DNA from: an uncultured Oscillospiraceae bacterium
Lineage (GTDB): Bacteria; Bacillota; Clostridia; Oscillospirales; Oscillospiraceae
Length of the DNA: 5,161 nt
Reading direction: 5' to 3'
NCBI GenBank assembly: GCA_949093475.1
Contig: CARXAY010000104.1
Coordinates: 1-5,161 of the forward strand
Numbering within the stretch: position 1 is the stretch's first letter; every line of letters begins with the position of its first letter. Of this stretch, positions 1 through 5,161 are shown piece after piece. Under the pieces are notes generated by a model, which worked only from the letters and a program-made list of their open reading frames with translations, was not told the origin of the DNA and did no database searches. The translations under genes were made by a program, and so were the position numbers.

Positions 1-980
1 CGCTCCCGCACCGCTTCCTCGTAGGCCGCCAGAACGTGTTCCCGCCCGGCCAGCGCAGACACCAGCATGATCAAAGTAGATTGGGGCAGGTGGAAATTCG
101 TCACCAGCGCGTCCATCACCTTGAAGCGGTAGCCGGGGTAGATGTAGATATTCGTCCACCCGGAGGAGGCCTTCATAAACCCGTCCGCCCCCGCCCAGCT
201 TTCTATCGTGCGGCAGGAGGTCGTTCCCACGCAGATGACCCGCCCGCCGGCGGCCTTCGTCGCGTTGATCGTGTCGGCTGTCTCTTGAGAGATCACGCAG
301 TATTCGCTGTGCATATCGTGTTCTTCCAGATTTTCCTCGCCCACAGGCCGGAATGTCCCCAAGCCCACATGAAGGGTCACATAGCACACCTTTACCCCCA
401 TGTCCTGTATCTCTTGCAGGAGTTCCTTGGTAAAATGCAGCCCCGCCGTAGGTGCAGCGGCCGACCCGACTTCCTTGGAATATACCGTCTGATACCGTTC
501 CCGGTCTTGAAGTTCTTCCTTGATATAGGGCGGCAGCGGCATCTTCCCCAGCCGTTCTAATACCTCCAGAAAGATGCCCTCATATTCAAATTTTACCAGA
601 CGATTGCCGTCGGGCAAAACCTCTGTGATCTCCGCCGTCAGTGCGCCGTCGCCAAAGCTCACCCGCGCTCCCTCCCGGAGCTTCCGCCCCGGTCGCACCA
701 GACATTCCCAAGTTTTGTTCCCTTGATCCGTCAGGAGCAGTACTTCCGCCGCGCCGCCGCTCTCCCGATGGCCGATGAGCCGGGCGGGCAAGACGCGGGA
801 ATCATTGAGTACCAGACAATCCCCCGGCTGCAGGAGCGTGGGAAACTCATAAAAATGCCGGTGGCCCACCGCTCCCGTTTCCTTATCCAAGGTCATCAGC
901 CGGGAGGCGTCCCGCCGCTCCAGAGGGGTTTGGGCGATCAGCTCCGCAGGAAGCTCATAATCAAAATCCGAGGTTTTCAA
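1..980 (-). CDS. queA: S-adenosylmethionine:tRNA ribosyltransferase-isomerase QueA (3' end cut off by window edge)
   Basis: QueA transfers and isomerises the ribosyl part of S-adenosylmethionine onto 7-aminomethyl-7-deazaguanine in tRNA, giving epoxyqueuosine in the wobble position of GUN-anticodon tRNAs; it is cytosolic. My translation from the minus strand gives 326 complete codons with no stop. Family hallmarks visible are LNDSRVLPARL at about 58-69, AAPTAGLHFT at 175-184, VTLHVGLGTFRPV at 201-213, HSEY at 224-227, VGTTSCRTIES at 251-261 and YPGYRFKVMDALVTNFHLP at 281-299. Family members are about 340-350 residues, so only about 15-25 C-terminal residues should be missing. The start is a TTG codon (978-980) giving the typical N-terminus MKTSDFDYELP; no in-frame ATG lies nearby, and the GTG 7 nt upstream is out of frame. 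The gene lies 14 bp behind the SpoIID-domain gene and very probably shares its transcript. Recognition is by sequence motifs and is very secure. Confidence 0.96.
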   Translation of the reverse strand, partial: MKTSDFDYELPAELIAQTPLERRDASRLMTLDKETGAVGHRHFYEFPTLLQPGDCLVLNDSRVLPARLIGHRESGGAAEVLLLTDQGNKTWECLVRPGRKLREGARVSFGDGALTAEITEVLPDGNRLVKFEYEGIFLEVLERLGKMPLPPYIKEELQDRERYQTVYSKEVGSAAAPTAGLHFTKELLQEIQDMGVKVCYVTLHVGLGTFRPVGEENLEEHDMHSEYCVISQETADTINATKAAGGRVICVGTTSCRTIESWAGADGFMKASSGWTNIYIYPGYRFKVMDALVTNFHLPQSTLIMLVSALAGREHVLAAYEEAVRE

Positions 981-996
981 CTGCCACGTTCTCCTT
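981..996 (-). promoter_or_regulatory. queA ribosome binding site overlapping the upstream stop codon
   Basis: Read on the minus strand, the stop codon TAA of the upstream gene runs directly into a Shine-Dalgarno AAGGAG (996 down to 991), followed by 10 nt and then the TTG start at 980. This site decides the TTG start. The overlap of stop codon and Shine-Dalgarno suggests translational coupling of queA to the gene before it (inference). Confidence 0.75.
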
Positions 997-2674
997 ATTC
1001 CACGGTGATGTCGGTATAGTAAAAATGCAGGATGTCTAAGTAACTCATGCCCCGCTTTGCCATGGCGTACGCGCCCCACTGGCTCATGCCCACGCTGTGA
1101 CCCCAGCCCTTGCCGTCTAAGGTATACACCACATTCTCCCCCGTGCCTGTGGGCGCGCCGGGAGATGGCTCTAACTTGGCAATGCCGTCCCCGGTGATGG
1201 CATATGCCCCATTCGGGATGGCGGTGACCGTTCCGTCCCCACTGATGGCATACTGGGTGGTCAGGTCGCCCACCGTGCCGGGCCGCTCGGCGATGGTATA
1301 CCCCGGCGTTCCGGCCGTTCCACCGGAAAGAATGAGGTCAAAACGGATAGAGTTCACCGCCAGATATTCCCGCACTCTCGAACGGGACACCGTATAATTC
1401 TTTCCCGAAGAATCGGTCACGGTAAAGGAGATCACATTCCCCGTTTCGCTTTTCTTGGTGGTAAAGTTCACAAGATCGCCGTTTAATACGATGCCCTTTT
1501 CCTGAAGCCGCGCTTTCAAGGTTGCCGGAGTGTAAGTCTTTGTCCACTTATAGTTCCCGGCAATATCCGCCACATCCGCCTCATAAGGGTCGATGACGCC
1601 CTTTAGGTAAGGGTGGTCAATGCCCCAGACGTTTTTTGCGTCCTCCGACGCGCCGCCGTGGCTGGAGGAATACACCGCGTCGATGAGCTGTCCATTGTAA
1701 TAGGCCATCTGCCCCGCGGTCTCCTCCACCGCCTGATCGGTCACGCTGTTGGCCCGGCCCACGCCGTGGTAGACCTGACAGTGCGTTGTGGTGCAGATAT
1801 CAAAGTGATAACTTGGGCTATGGTCGCTACCGCGCATATTCCGGGCCGCGTAGGTTCGCGCCGCCACAGCCTGCGCCTTCAACGCCTCCAGTGGCCAACT
1901 GGGGCTCATCTCATAAGGGAGAAGCCCCTTTACATAGTCATCGAGATCGACAATATTTACGACGGTGGAATCTCCCCCGTTGATGCGCTCAAAACGAAAG
2001 CCGCCGTAGAATTTTTCACCCTTGAACTGCGTAATGGCTTTTACGCCTTCCTCCAGCCCCGGAAGCACGCCGAACGCCCCGGCCTCTCCCGCCACATTGG
2101 CGTCAAACTGGAAGAGGATGCGGGTCGTACCCGTGGCTACCGCTGAGTAGCCGTAGGCGCTGGTCTCTCCCACCGTCGCGCCCTCCACGCCCAGCGCATT
2201 TACCGCGTCCTGCGCGGCGGTGCGGCTGGCATAAGAGCCCATGCGAACATAGTACGCCCCCTCGATCCACGCCACAAAGCCGTCCTTCACCGTGGCAGCG
2301 GCCGCCTGCGCGCTTTCAAAGTCGGGATATGTCCACGGCAGGTGGACATGATAACAGCCCACTACCCCGGCTGCACCTTCGGATTCATAGACGTAGAGAC
2401 CGCCGCTGGTCAGGTAGAGGTTTTGGGTCTTCATCACGCTGATCTTGCCCTCTAAGGTTTCCCCCAGCTTCGCAAAATTGCGGTCAGTATCGTAATATCC
2501 AAAGGCATAGCCTGCCCCCTGAACATTCTCCAAATTGCTTACCACGACGGTGGTGCTGTTGTAGTAGAGACCCACCCGAAGGGGCTTGTTATCTGCCGCC
2601 GATGCCTCCGGCCCAAAGGGCAGTGCGGTCAAAAGCAATGCTGCGATCAACAATTTCGCCAGTTTTTTTCTCAT
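995..2674 (-). CDS. Secreted SpoIID/LytB-domain protein with SPOR-like N-terminal segment
   Basis: SpoIID-family proteins cut peptidoglycan glycan strands (lytic transglycosylase of forespore engulfment) or act as cell-wall amidase enhancers (LytB). The 559-residue product starts with a signal peptide (MRKKLAKLLIAALLL, likely cleavage near ASA-AD at about 26), so it is exported. A SPOR-like stretch (GAYYVRMGSYASRTAAQDAV) lies at about 139-158. The SpoIID domain spans about 185-559: LLPYEMS with probable catalytic Glu255, QAVAARTYA at 268-276, a Cys-rich CTTTHC at 294-299, SSSHGGASE at 336-344 and GHSVGMSQWGA at 525-535. Bacillus SpoIID is about 340 residues; the excess is the N-terminal part and an insertion at about 450-515. 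The ATG at 2674 is chosen because it starts the signal peptide and has GGAG 6 nt upstream; an in-frame ATG at 2740 would lie almost at the predicted transcript start without a ribosome binding site. Canonical spoIID in clostridia usually sits near murA and spoIIQ, so this is probably a paralogue; hence no gene symbol. Confidence 0.88.
   Translation of the reverse strand: MRKKLAKLLIAALLLTALPFGPEASAADNKPLRVGLYYNSTTVVVSNLENVQGAGYAFGYYDTDRNFAKLGETLEGKISVMKTQNLYLTSGGLYVYESEGAAGVVGCYHVHLPWTYPDFESAQAAAATVKDGFVAWIEGAYYVRMGSYASRTAAQDAVNALGVEGATVGETSAYGYSAVATGTTRILFQFDANVAGEAGAFGVLPGLEEGVKAITQFKGEKFYGGFRFERINGGDSTVVNIVDLDDYVKGLLPYEMSPSWPLEALKAQAVAARTYAARNMRGSDHSPSYHFDICTTTHCQVYHGVGRANSVTDQAVEETAGQMAYYNGQLIDAVYSSSHGGASEDAKNVWGIDHPYLKGVIDPYEADVADIAGNYKWTKTYTPATLKARLQEKGIVLNGDLVNFTTKKSETGNVISFTVTDSSGKNYTVSRSRVREYLAVNSIRFDLILSGGTAGTPGYTIAERPGTVGDLTTQYAISGDGTVTAIPNGAYAITGDGIAKLEPSPGAPTGTGENVVYTLDGKGWGHSVGMSQWGAYAMAKRGMSYLDILHFYYTDITVE
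1185..1254 (-). repeat. Short tandem internal repeat in the SpoIID-domain gene (two copies, 48-bp period)
   Basis: Copies at 1185-1204 and 1233-1252 on the plus strand match at 18 of 20 bases and are offset by exactly 48 bp (16 codons). In the protein they encode YAISGDG (about 475-481) and YAITGDG (about 491-497). They lie in a Gly/Thr/Pro-rich insertion just before the C-terminal GHSVGMSQWGA motif. The in-frame period suggests an internal duplication of a small surface-exposed beta-type unit; no function can be assigned. Confidence 0.6.
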
Positions 2675-2704
2675 AATAAACTCCAATCTTTCACGTCGGG
2701 CAAA

Positions 2705-2733
2705 TTGACACCGAAAAAAGAGTGTGTTAGTAT
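2705..2733 (+). promoter_or_regulatory. Candidate sigma-A-type promoter of the asd-dapA-dapB operon
   Basis: A perfect -35 TTGACA (2705-2710) is followed by a 17-bp spacer and a fair -10 TAGTAT (2728-2733, four of six consensus bases). Transcription would start near 2740, leaving a leader of about 120 nt before asd. A weaker alternative -10 is TATACT at 2755-2760, but it has no good -35. The -10 is flanked by a short dyad, TGTT (2725-2728) and AACA (2736-2739), which could be an operator half-site pair but is too short to be sure. Confidence 0.5.
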
Positions 2734-2739
2734 ACAACA

Positions 2740-2859
2740 TAACAGTAGTTCTATTATACTGGAAGCACCGTCATTTTTCAACGCTTTTTTACAAAAGGTC
2801 AACGGAAACTATTTCCCCTGCGTCCCATAGGATAGCAGTGGACAAAAGGAGGACTTTCT
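2740..2859 (+). other. asd 5' leader, no recognised riboswitch; strong ribosome binding site at its end
   Basis: About 120 nt separate the predicted plus-strand transcript start from the asd ATG. I looked for lysine-riboswitch (L-box) and T-box conserved elements and saw none; the leader is also shorter than a usual L-box. It has an AT-rich first half that contains the opposing minus-strand promoter, and one weak hairpin possibility (GGAAA at 2804-2808 with TTTCC at 2812-2816, 3-nt loop). No intrinsic terminator is visible. It ends in a strong Shine-Dalgarno AAAGGAGG (2845-2852), 7 nt before the ATG. Confidence 0.55.
2753..2781 (-). promoter_or_regulatory. Sigma-A-type promoter of the SpoIID-domain gene and queA
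   Basis: On the minus strand a -35 TTGAAA (2781 down to 2776) is followed by a 17-bp spacer and a perfect -10 TATAAT (2758 down to 2753). Transcription would start near 2746, giving a leader of about 70 nt before the ATG at 2674. This near-consensus arrangement suggests a housekeeping (vegetative) promoter rather than a sporulation-sigma promoter, which bears on whether the downstream SpoIID-domain protein is sporulation-specific. Confidence 0.75.
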
Positions 2860-3948
2860 ATGGAAAAGTATCAAGTGGGCGTTGTCGGCGCGACCGGCAT
2901 GGTGGGCCAGCGTTTTATCACCCTGCTCGCAGGCCATCCTTGGTTTGAACTGAAGGTGGTCGCCGCCAGCCAGCGCAGTGCCGGCAAGCGTTACGAGGAC
3001 GCAGTGGGAGCGAAATGGGCGATGACCCAGCCCATTCCGGACTGTGCCAAGGATCTTGTGGTGATGGACGCCACCGCCGACGTGGATGCCATTGCCGCTC
3101 AAGTGGACTTTGTTTTCTGCGCGGTCGATATGAAGAAGGACGAGATCAAGGCGTTGGAGGAACGCTACGCCAAGGCCGAGTGCCCCGTGGTCTCCAACAA
3201 CTCCGCCAACCGTTGGACGCCCGACGTGCCCATGGTCATTCCCGAGGTCAACCCCGACCACATCAAGGTCATTGAAGCCCAGCGCAAGCGTCTGGGCACG
3301 AAGCGGGGCTTCATCGCCGTCAAGTCCAACTGCTCTATCCAGAGCTATGTCCCCGCCCTGTCTCCCCTGCGCCAGTTCGGCATCACCAAGGTGCTGGCCT
3401 GTACTTATCAGGCCATTTCCGGCGCAGGCAAGACCTTTGAGACTTGGCCCGAAATGGTGGATAACCTGATCCCCTATATCGGCGGCGAGGAAGAAAAGTC
3501 CGAGCAAGAGCCTCTGAAGGTCTGGGGCACGGTGGAAGGTGGCGTGATCCAGACCGCCGCCTCCCCCGCCATCACCGCCCAATGTCTGCGCGTACCCGTC
3601 TCCAACGGCCATACCGCTGCGGTGTTTGTCAGCTTTGAAAAAAAGCCCACCGAGGACGAGATGAAGTCCATCTGGGCCTCCTTCAAGGGCCGCGCGCAGG
3701 AACTGGAACTTCCCACCGCCCCCAAGCAGTTCCTCCATTACTTTGAAGAGCCTGACCGTCCTCAGGCCAGACTGGATCGTGATTTGGAGGGCGGCATGGC
3801 CGTCTCTGTGGGCCGCCTACGTCCTGACACCCAGTATGACTACAAGTTCGTCTCCCTCTCCCACAACACCCTGCGCGGTGCGGCGGGCGGCGGCGTTTTG
3901 CTTGCCGAGCTGCTGTGTGCTGAGGGTTACATTGACCACCGTGTCTGA
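2860..3948 (+). CDS. asd: Aspartate-semialdehyde dehydrogenase, archaeal/fungal-type
   Basis: Asd reduces L-aspartyl-4-phosphate with NADPH to L-aspartate 4-semialdehyde, the branch point to diaminopimelate/lysine and to homoserine, threonine and methionine; it is cytosolic. The 362-residue product has the dinucleotide-binding loop GATGMVGQ at 10-17, the catalytic cysteine Cys158 in KSNCSIQSY, the conserved AISGAGK at 185-191, the substrate Arg244 in LRVPVSNGH with the catalytic His251, and the C-terminal LSHNTLRGAAGGGVLLAE at 333-350. The overall pattern (RVPVSNGHTAAVFV, NTLRGAAGG, length about 350-360) matches the archaeal/fungal subfamily rather than the typical 330-370-residue E. coli or Bacillus forms. 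The ATG is preceded by a strong Shine-Dalgarno at 7-nt spacing. It is first in the operon, 17 bp ahead of dapA, whose substrate it makes. Confidence 0.96.
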   Translation: MEKYQVGVVGATGMVGQRFITLLAGHPWFELKVVAASQRSAGKRYEDAVGAKWAMTQPIPDCAKDLVVMDATADVDAIAAQVDFVFCAVDMKKDEIKALEERYAKAECPVVSNNSANRWTPDVPMVIPEVNPDHIKVIEAQRKRLGTKRGFIAVKSNCSIQSYVPALSPLRQFGITKVLACTYQAISGAGKTFETWPEMVDNLIPYIGGEEEKSEQEPLKVWGTVEGGVIQTAASPAITAQCLRVPVSNGHTAAVFVSFEKKPTEDEMKSIWASFKGRAQELELPTAPKQFLHYFEEPDRPQARLDRDLEGGMAVSVGRLRPDTQYDYKFVSLSHNTLRGAAGGGVLLAELLCAEGYIDHRV

Positions 3949-3965
3949 TAGAAAGGAGCAAAACT

Positions 3966-4853
3966 ATGCGTGAGCCTGTCTTCACCGGCACTTGTACTGC
4001 CATCGTGACTCCCTTTGACCAAAACGGCGCAGTGAACTTCGACGCCTTTGCCCGTCTCATCGACGAGCAGATTGCCGCCGGGATCGACGCCATTTGCGTC
4101 TGCGGCACCACCGGGGAATCCGCCACCATGTCCATTCGGGAGCATATTGCCACGGTAGAATTTTGCGTCAAGCGAGTGGATCACCGGGCCAAGGTCGTCG
4201 CCGGCGCGGGCAGCAACGATACCTCCGCCGCTGTCTACCTCTCCCAGCACGCGCAGGATTCCGGCGCGGACGCTCTGCTCCACGTCACGCCCTATTACAA
4301 CAAGGCCAGCCAGACCGGCCTGATCAAGCACTATGAGTACATTGCCGACCGGGTGGATCTCCCCATTATCCTCTACAATGTCCCCGGCCGTACCGGTGTT
4401 TCCTTTACCTCTGAGACCTACAAGATTTTGGCTGAAAACCCCAAGATCAACGGTGTCAAGGAGGCCAGTGGCAACTTCTCCCTCTTGGCGCACACCCGTT
4501 CCATCTGCCCCGAGGACTTTCACATCTGGTCGGGCAATGACGATCAGGTCGTTCCCATGATGTCTCTGGGCGCAAAGGGCGTGATCTCTGTGGCGTCCAA
4601 CATTGTTCCGGAGGTCATGGTGAAAATGAGCCATCTGTGTCTGGAGGATCGTTTTCAGGAGGCTTCCAAGCTCCAGTTGGACTATATGGCCCTCATCGAC
4701 GCCCTTTTCGTGGAGGTCAACCCCATTCCCATCAAGACCGCTCTCGACCTGCTGGGCAAGGAGGCCGGCCCTCTGCGTCTTCCCCTGTGCGATATGTCCC
4801 CCGCCCATCTGGACGTGCTCAAGGTCGCCATGTCCCGTTGCGGCCTGCTCTAA
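3966..4853 (+). CDS. dapA: 4-hydroxy-tetrahydrodipicolinate synthase (dihydrodipicolinate synthase)
   Basis: DapA condenses pyruvate with aspartate 4-semialdehyde, the first committed step to meso-diaminopimelate and lysine, through a Schiff base on lysine in a TIM barrel. The 295-residue length is normal. Visible active-site features are GTTGE with Thr48 (47-51), TPYYNK with Tyr111, LYNVPGRT with Tyr137 and Arg142, and the Schiff-base Lys165 in KEASG; all align to E. coli Thr44, Tyr107, Tyr133, Arg138 and Lys161 with a constant offset of four. At the lysine-inhibition site Ala53 and His60 are kept, but the positions of E. coli His53 and Glu84 are Ile57 and Ala88, so weak or absent lysine feedback is inferred. 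The start ATG has AAAGGAG (3952-3958) 7 nt upstream. It sits 17 bp behind asd and 15 bp ahead of dapB, clearly one operon. Confidence 0.97.
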   Translation: MREPVFTGTCTAIVTPFDQNGAVNFDAFARLIDEQIAAGIDAICVCGTTGESATMSIREHIATVEFCVKRVDHRAKVVAGAGSNDTSAAVYLSQHAQDSGADALLHVTPYYNKASQTGLIKHYEYIADRVDLPIILYNVPGRTGVSFTSETYKILAENPKINGVKEASGNFSLLAHTRSICPEDFHIWSGNDDQVVPMMSLGAKGVISVASNIVPEVMVKMSHLCLEDRFQEASKLQLDYMALIDALFVEVNPIPIKTALDLLGKEAGPLRLPLCDMSPAHLDVLKVAMSRCGLL

Positions 4854-4868
4854 ACGGAGGGCGCGCCA

Positions 4869-5161
4869 ATGACAAAGCTCATTCTTTCCGGCTGCAACGG
4901 ACGTATGGGTCAAACCATCACCCGGCTGTGTGCCGACCGGGACGATTTAGACATTGTGGCAGGCATCGACCCGCTGGGCAGCAACCCCGGGTCTCCCTAC
5001 CCTGTTTTTGCAACCCCGGCTGAATGCAGCGTTCCCGCGCAGGCGCTGGTGGATTTTTCCGCCAGCGCCGCTCTGGGCGCGCTTTTGGCCTACGGTCTGG
5101 AGCGCAAGCTCCCCCTTGTGCTGGCTTCTACCGGCTACGACGACACGCAGCTGGCCCAGAT
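4869..5161 (+). CDS. dapB: 4-hydroxy-tetrahydrodipicolinate reductase, N-terminal part (3' end cut off by window edge)
   Basis: DapB reduces 4-hydroxy-tetrahydrodipicolinate with NAD(P)H to tetrahydrodipicolinate, the step right after DapA. The window contains 97 codons plus 2 nt, the start of the nucleotide-binding domain. Seen are the glycine-rich loop GCNGRMGQ at 8-15, an acidic residue Asp34 at the end of the second strand (AGIDP), VDFS at 61-64 and the cofactor-loop equivalent STGY at 87-90. The stretch between Asp34 and VDFS is shorter than in E. coli DapB, as in the short clostridial forms of about 250 residues (family knowledge). The ATG has GGAGG (4856-4860) 8 nt upstream, just after the dapA stop codon TAA. 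About 150 residues and the catalytic domain lie beyond the window. Confidence 0.95.
   Translation, partial: MTKLILSGCNGRMGQTITRLCADRDDLDIVAGIDPLGSNPGSPYPVFATPAECSVPAQALVDFSASAALGALLAYGLERKLPLVLASTGYDDTQLAQ

Noticed and set aside
36..560. 174-codon plus-strand open frame at the left edge
   Set aside because: It is antisense to queA, whose translation shows many conserved motifs. The plus-strand product is rich in Arg, His and Pro with no domain.
1613..2146. 177-codon plus-strand open frame inside the SpoIID-domain gene
   Set aside because: Antisense to the conserved SpoIID core (catalytic Glu, SSSHGG); no ribosome binding site or recognisable family.
2675..2740. Extended start of the SpoIID-domain gene at the in-frame ATG at 2740
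   Set aside because: It would put 22 residues rich in Arg and Phe before a clean signal peptide, and it lies only about 6 nt from the predicted transcript start with no ribosome binding site.
2804..2816. Hairpin GGAAA/TTTCC in the asd leader as an attenuator or terminator
   Set aside because: The stem is only 5 bp, AT-rich, with a 3-nt loop and no following T-run.
2724..2948. 74-codon plus-strand open frame across the asd leader (possible leader peptide)
   Set aside because: It begins with GTG upstream of the predicted transcript start, lacks a ribosome binding site and runs out of frame into asd; no lysine-rich attenuator-type run is present.
2809..3738. 309-codon open frame on the minus strand opposite asd
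   Set aside because: It is fully antisense to a clearly recognised Asd, has Gly/His/Leu-rich low-complexity composition typical of GC-rich shadow frames, and has no recognisable domain.
3927..4913. 328-codon open frame on the minus strand opposite dapA, longer than dapA itself
   Set aside because: The dapA frame has all catalytic residues and a good ribosome binding site. The antisense frame spans across the dapA and dapB starts and its composition is that of a complementary-strand shadow.

Overview
The window holds two divergently oriented gene blocks around a 185-bp intergenic region (2675-2859). Protein-level features, moderately high GC, strong AGGAGG-type ribosome binding sites, sigma-A-like promoters and a SpoIID-domain protein next to queA suggest a Gram-positive, spore-former-lineage Firmicute. 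An Oscillospiraceae-like (Clostridium cluster IV) gut clostridium is my best guess, by inference only. I see no insertion sequence, phage gene, tRNA, rRNA or CRISPR array.

Left block, minus strand (2674 down to 1): a secreted SpoIID/LytB-domain protein of 559 residues with a SPOR-like segment is followed 14 bp later by queA. queA is the epoxyqueuosine-biosynthesis enzyme that acts on tRNA. It starts at a TTG codon, its Shine-Dalgarno overlaps the upstream stop codon, and its last residues are cut off by the window edge. A near-consensus promoter (TTGAAA, 17 bp, TATAAT) at 2753-2781 drives this block.

Right block, plus strand (2860 to 5161): asd (archaeal/fungal-type aspartate-semialdehyde dehydrogenase), dapA (dihydrodipicolinate synthase) and the first 97 codons of dapB (dihydrodipicolinate reductase) are tightly spaced, with gaps of 17 and 15 bp, each with a good ribosome binding site. 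Together they take aspartyl phosphate through aspartate semialdehyde to tetrahydrodipicolinate, the route to meso-diaminopimelate for peptidoglycan and to lysine. A candidate promoter (TTGACA, 17 bp, TAGTAT) lies at 2705-2733.

The two predicted promoters face each other, so each transcript would be made through the opposing promoter. This is the most interesting structural feature. Otherwise the window looks like ordinary core metabolism, and I found no convincing previously undescribed system. The finer points are the archaeal-type Asd inside a bacterial DAP operon, a DapA that lacks part of the lysine-inhibition site, and a SpoIID-family protein with a SPOR-like N-terminal part and a small internal repeat.
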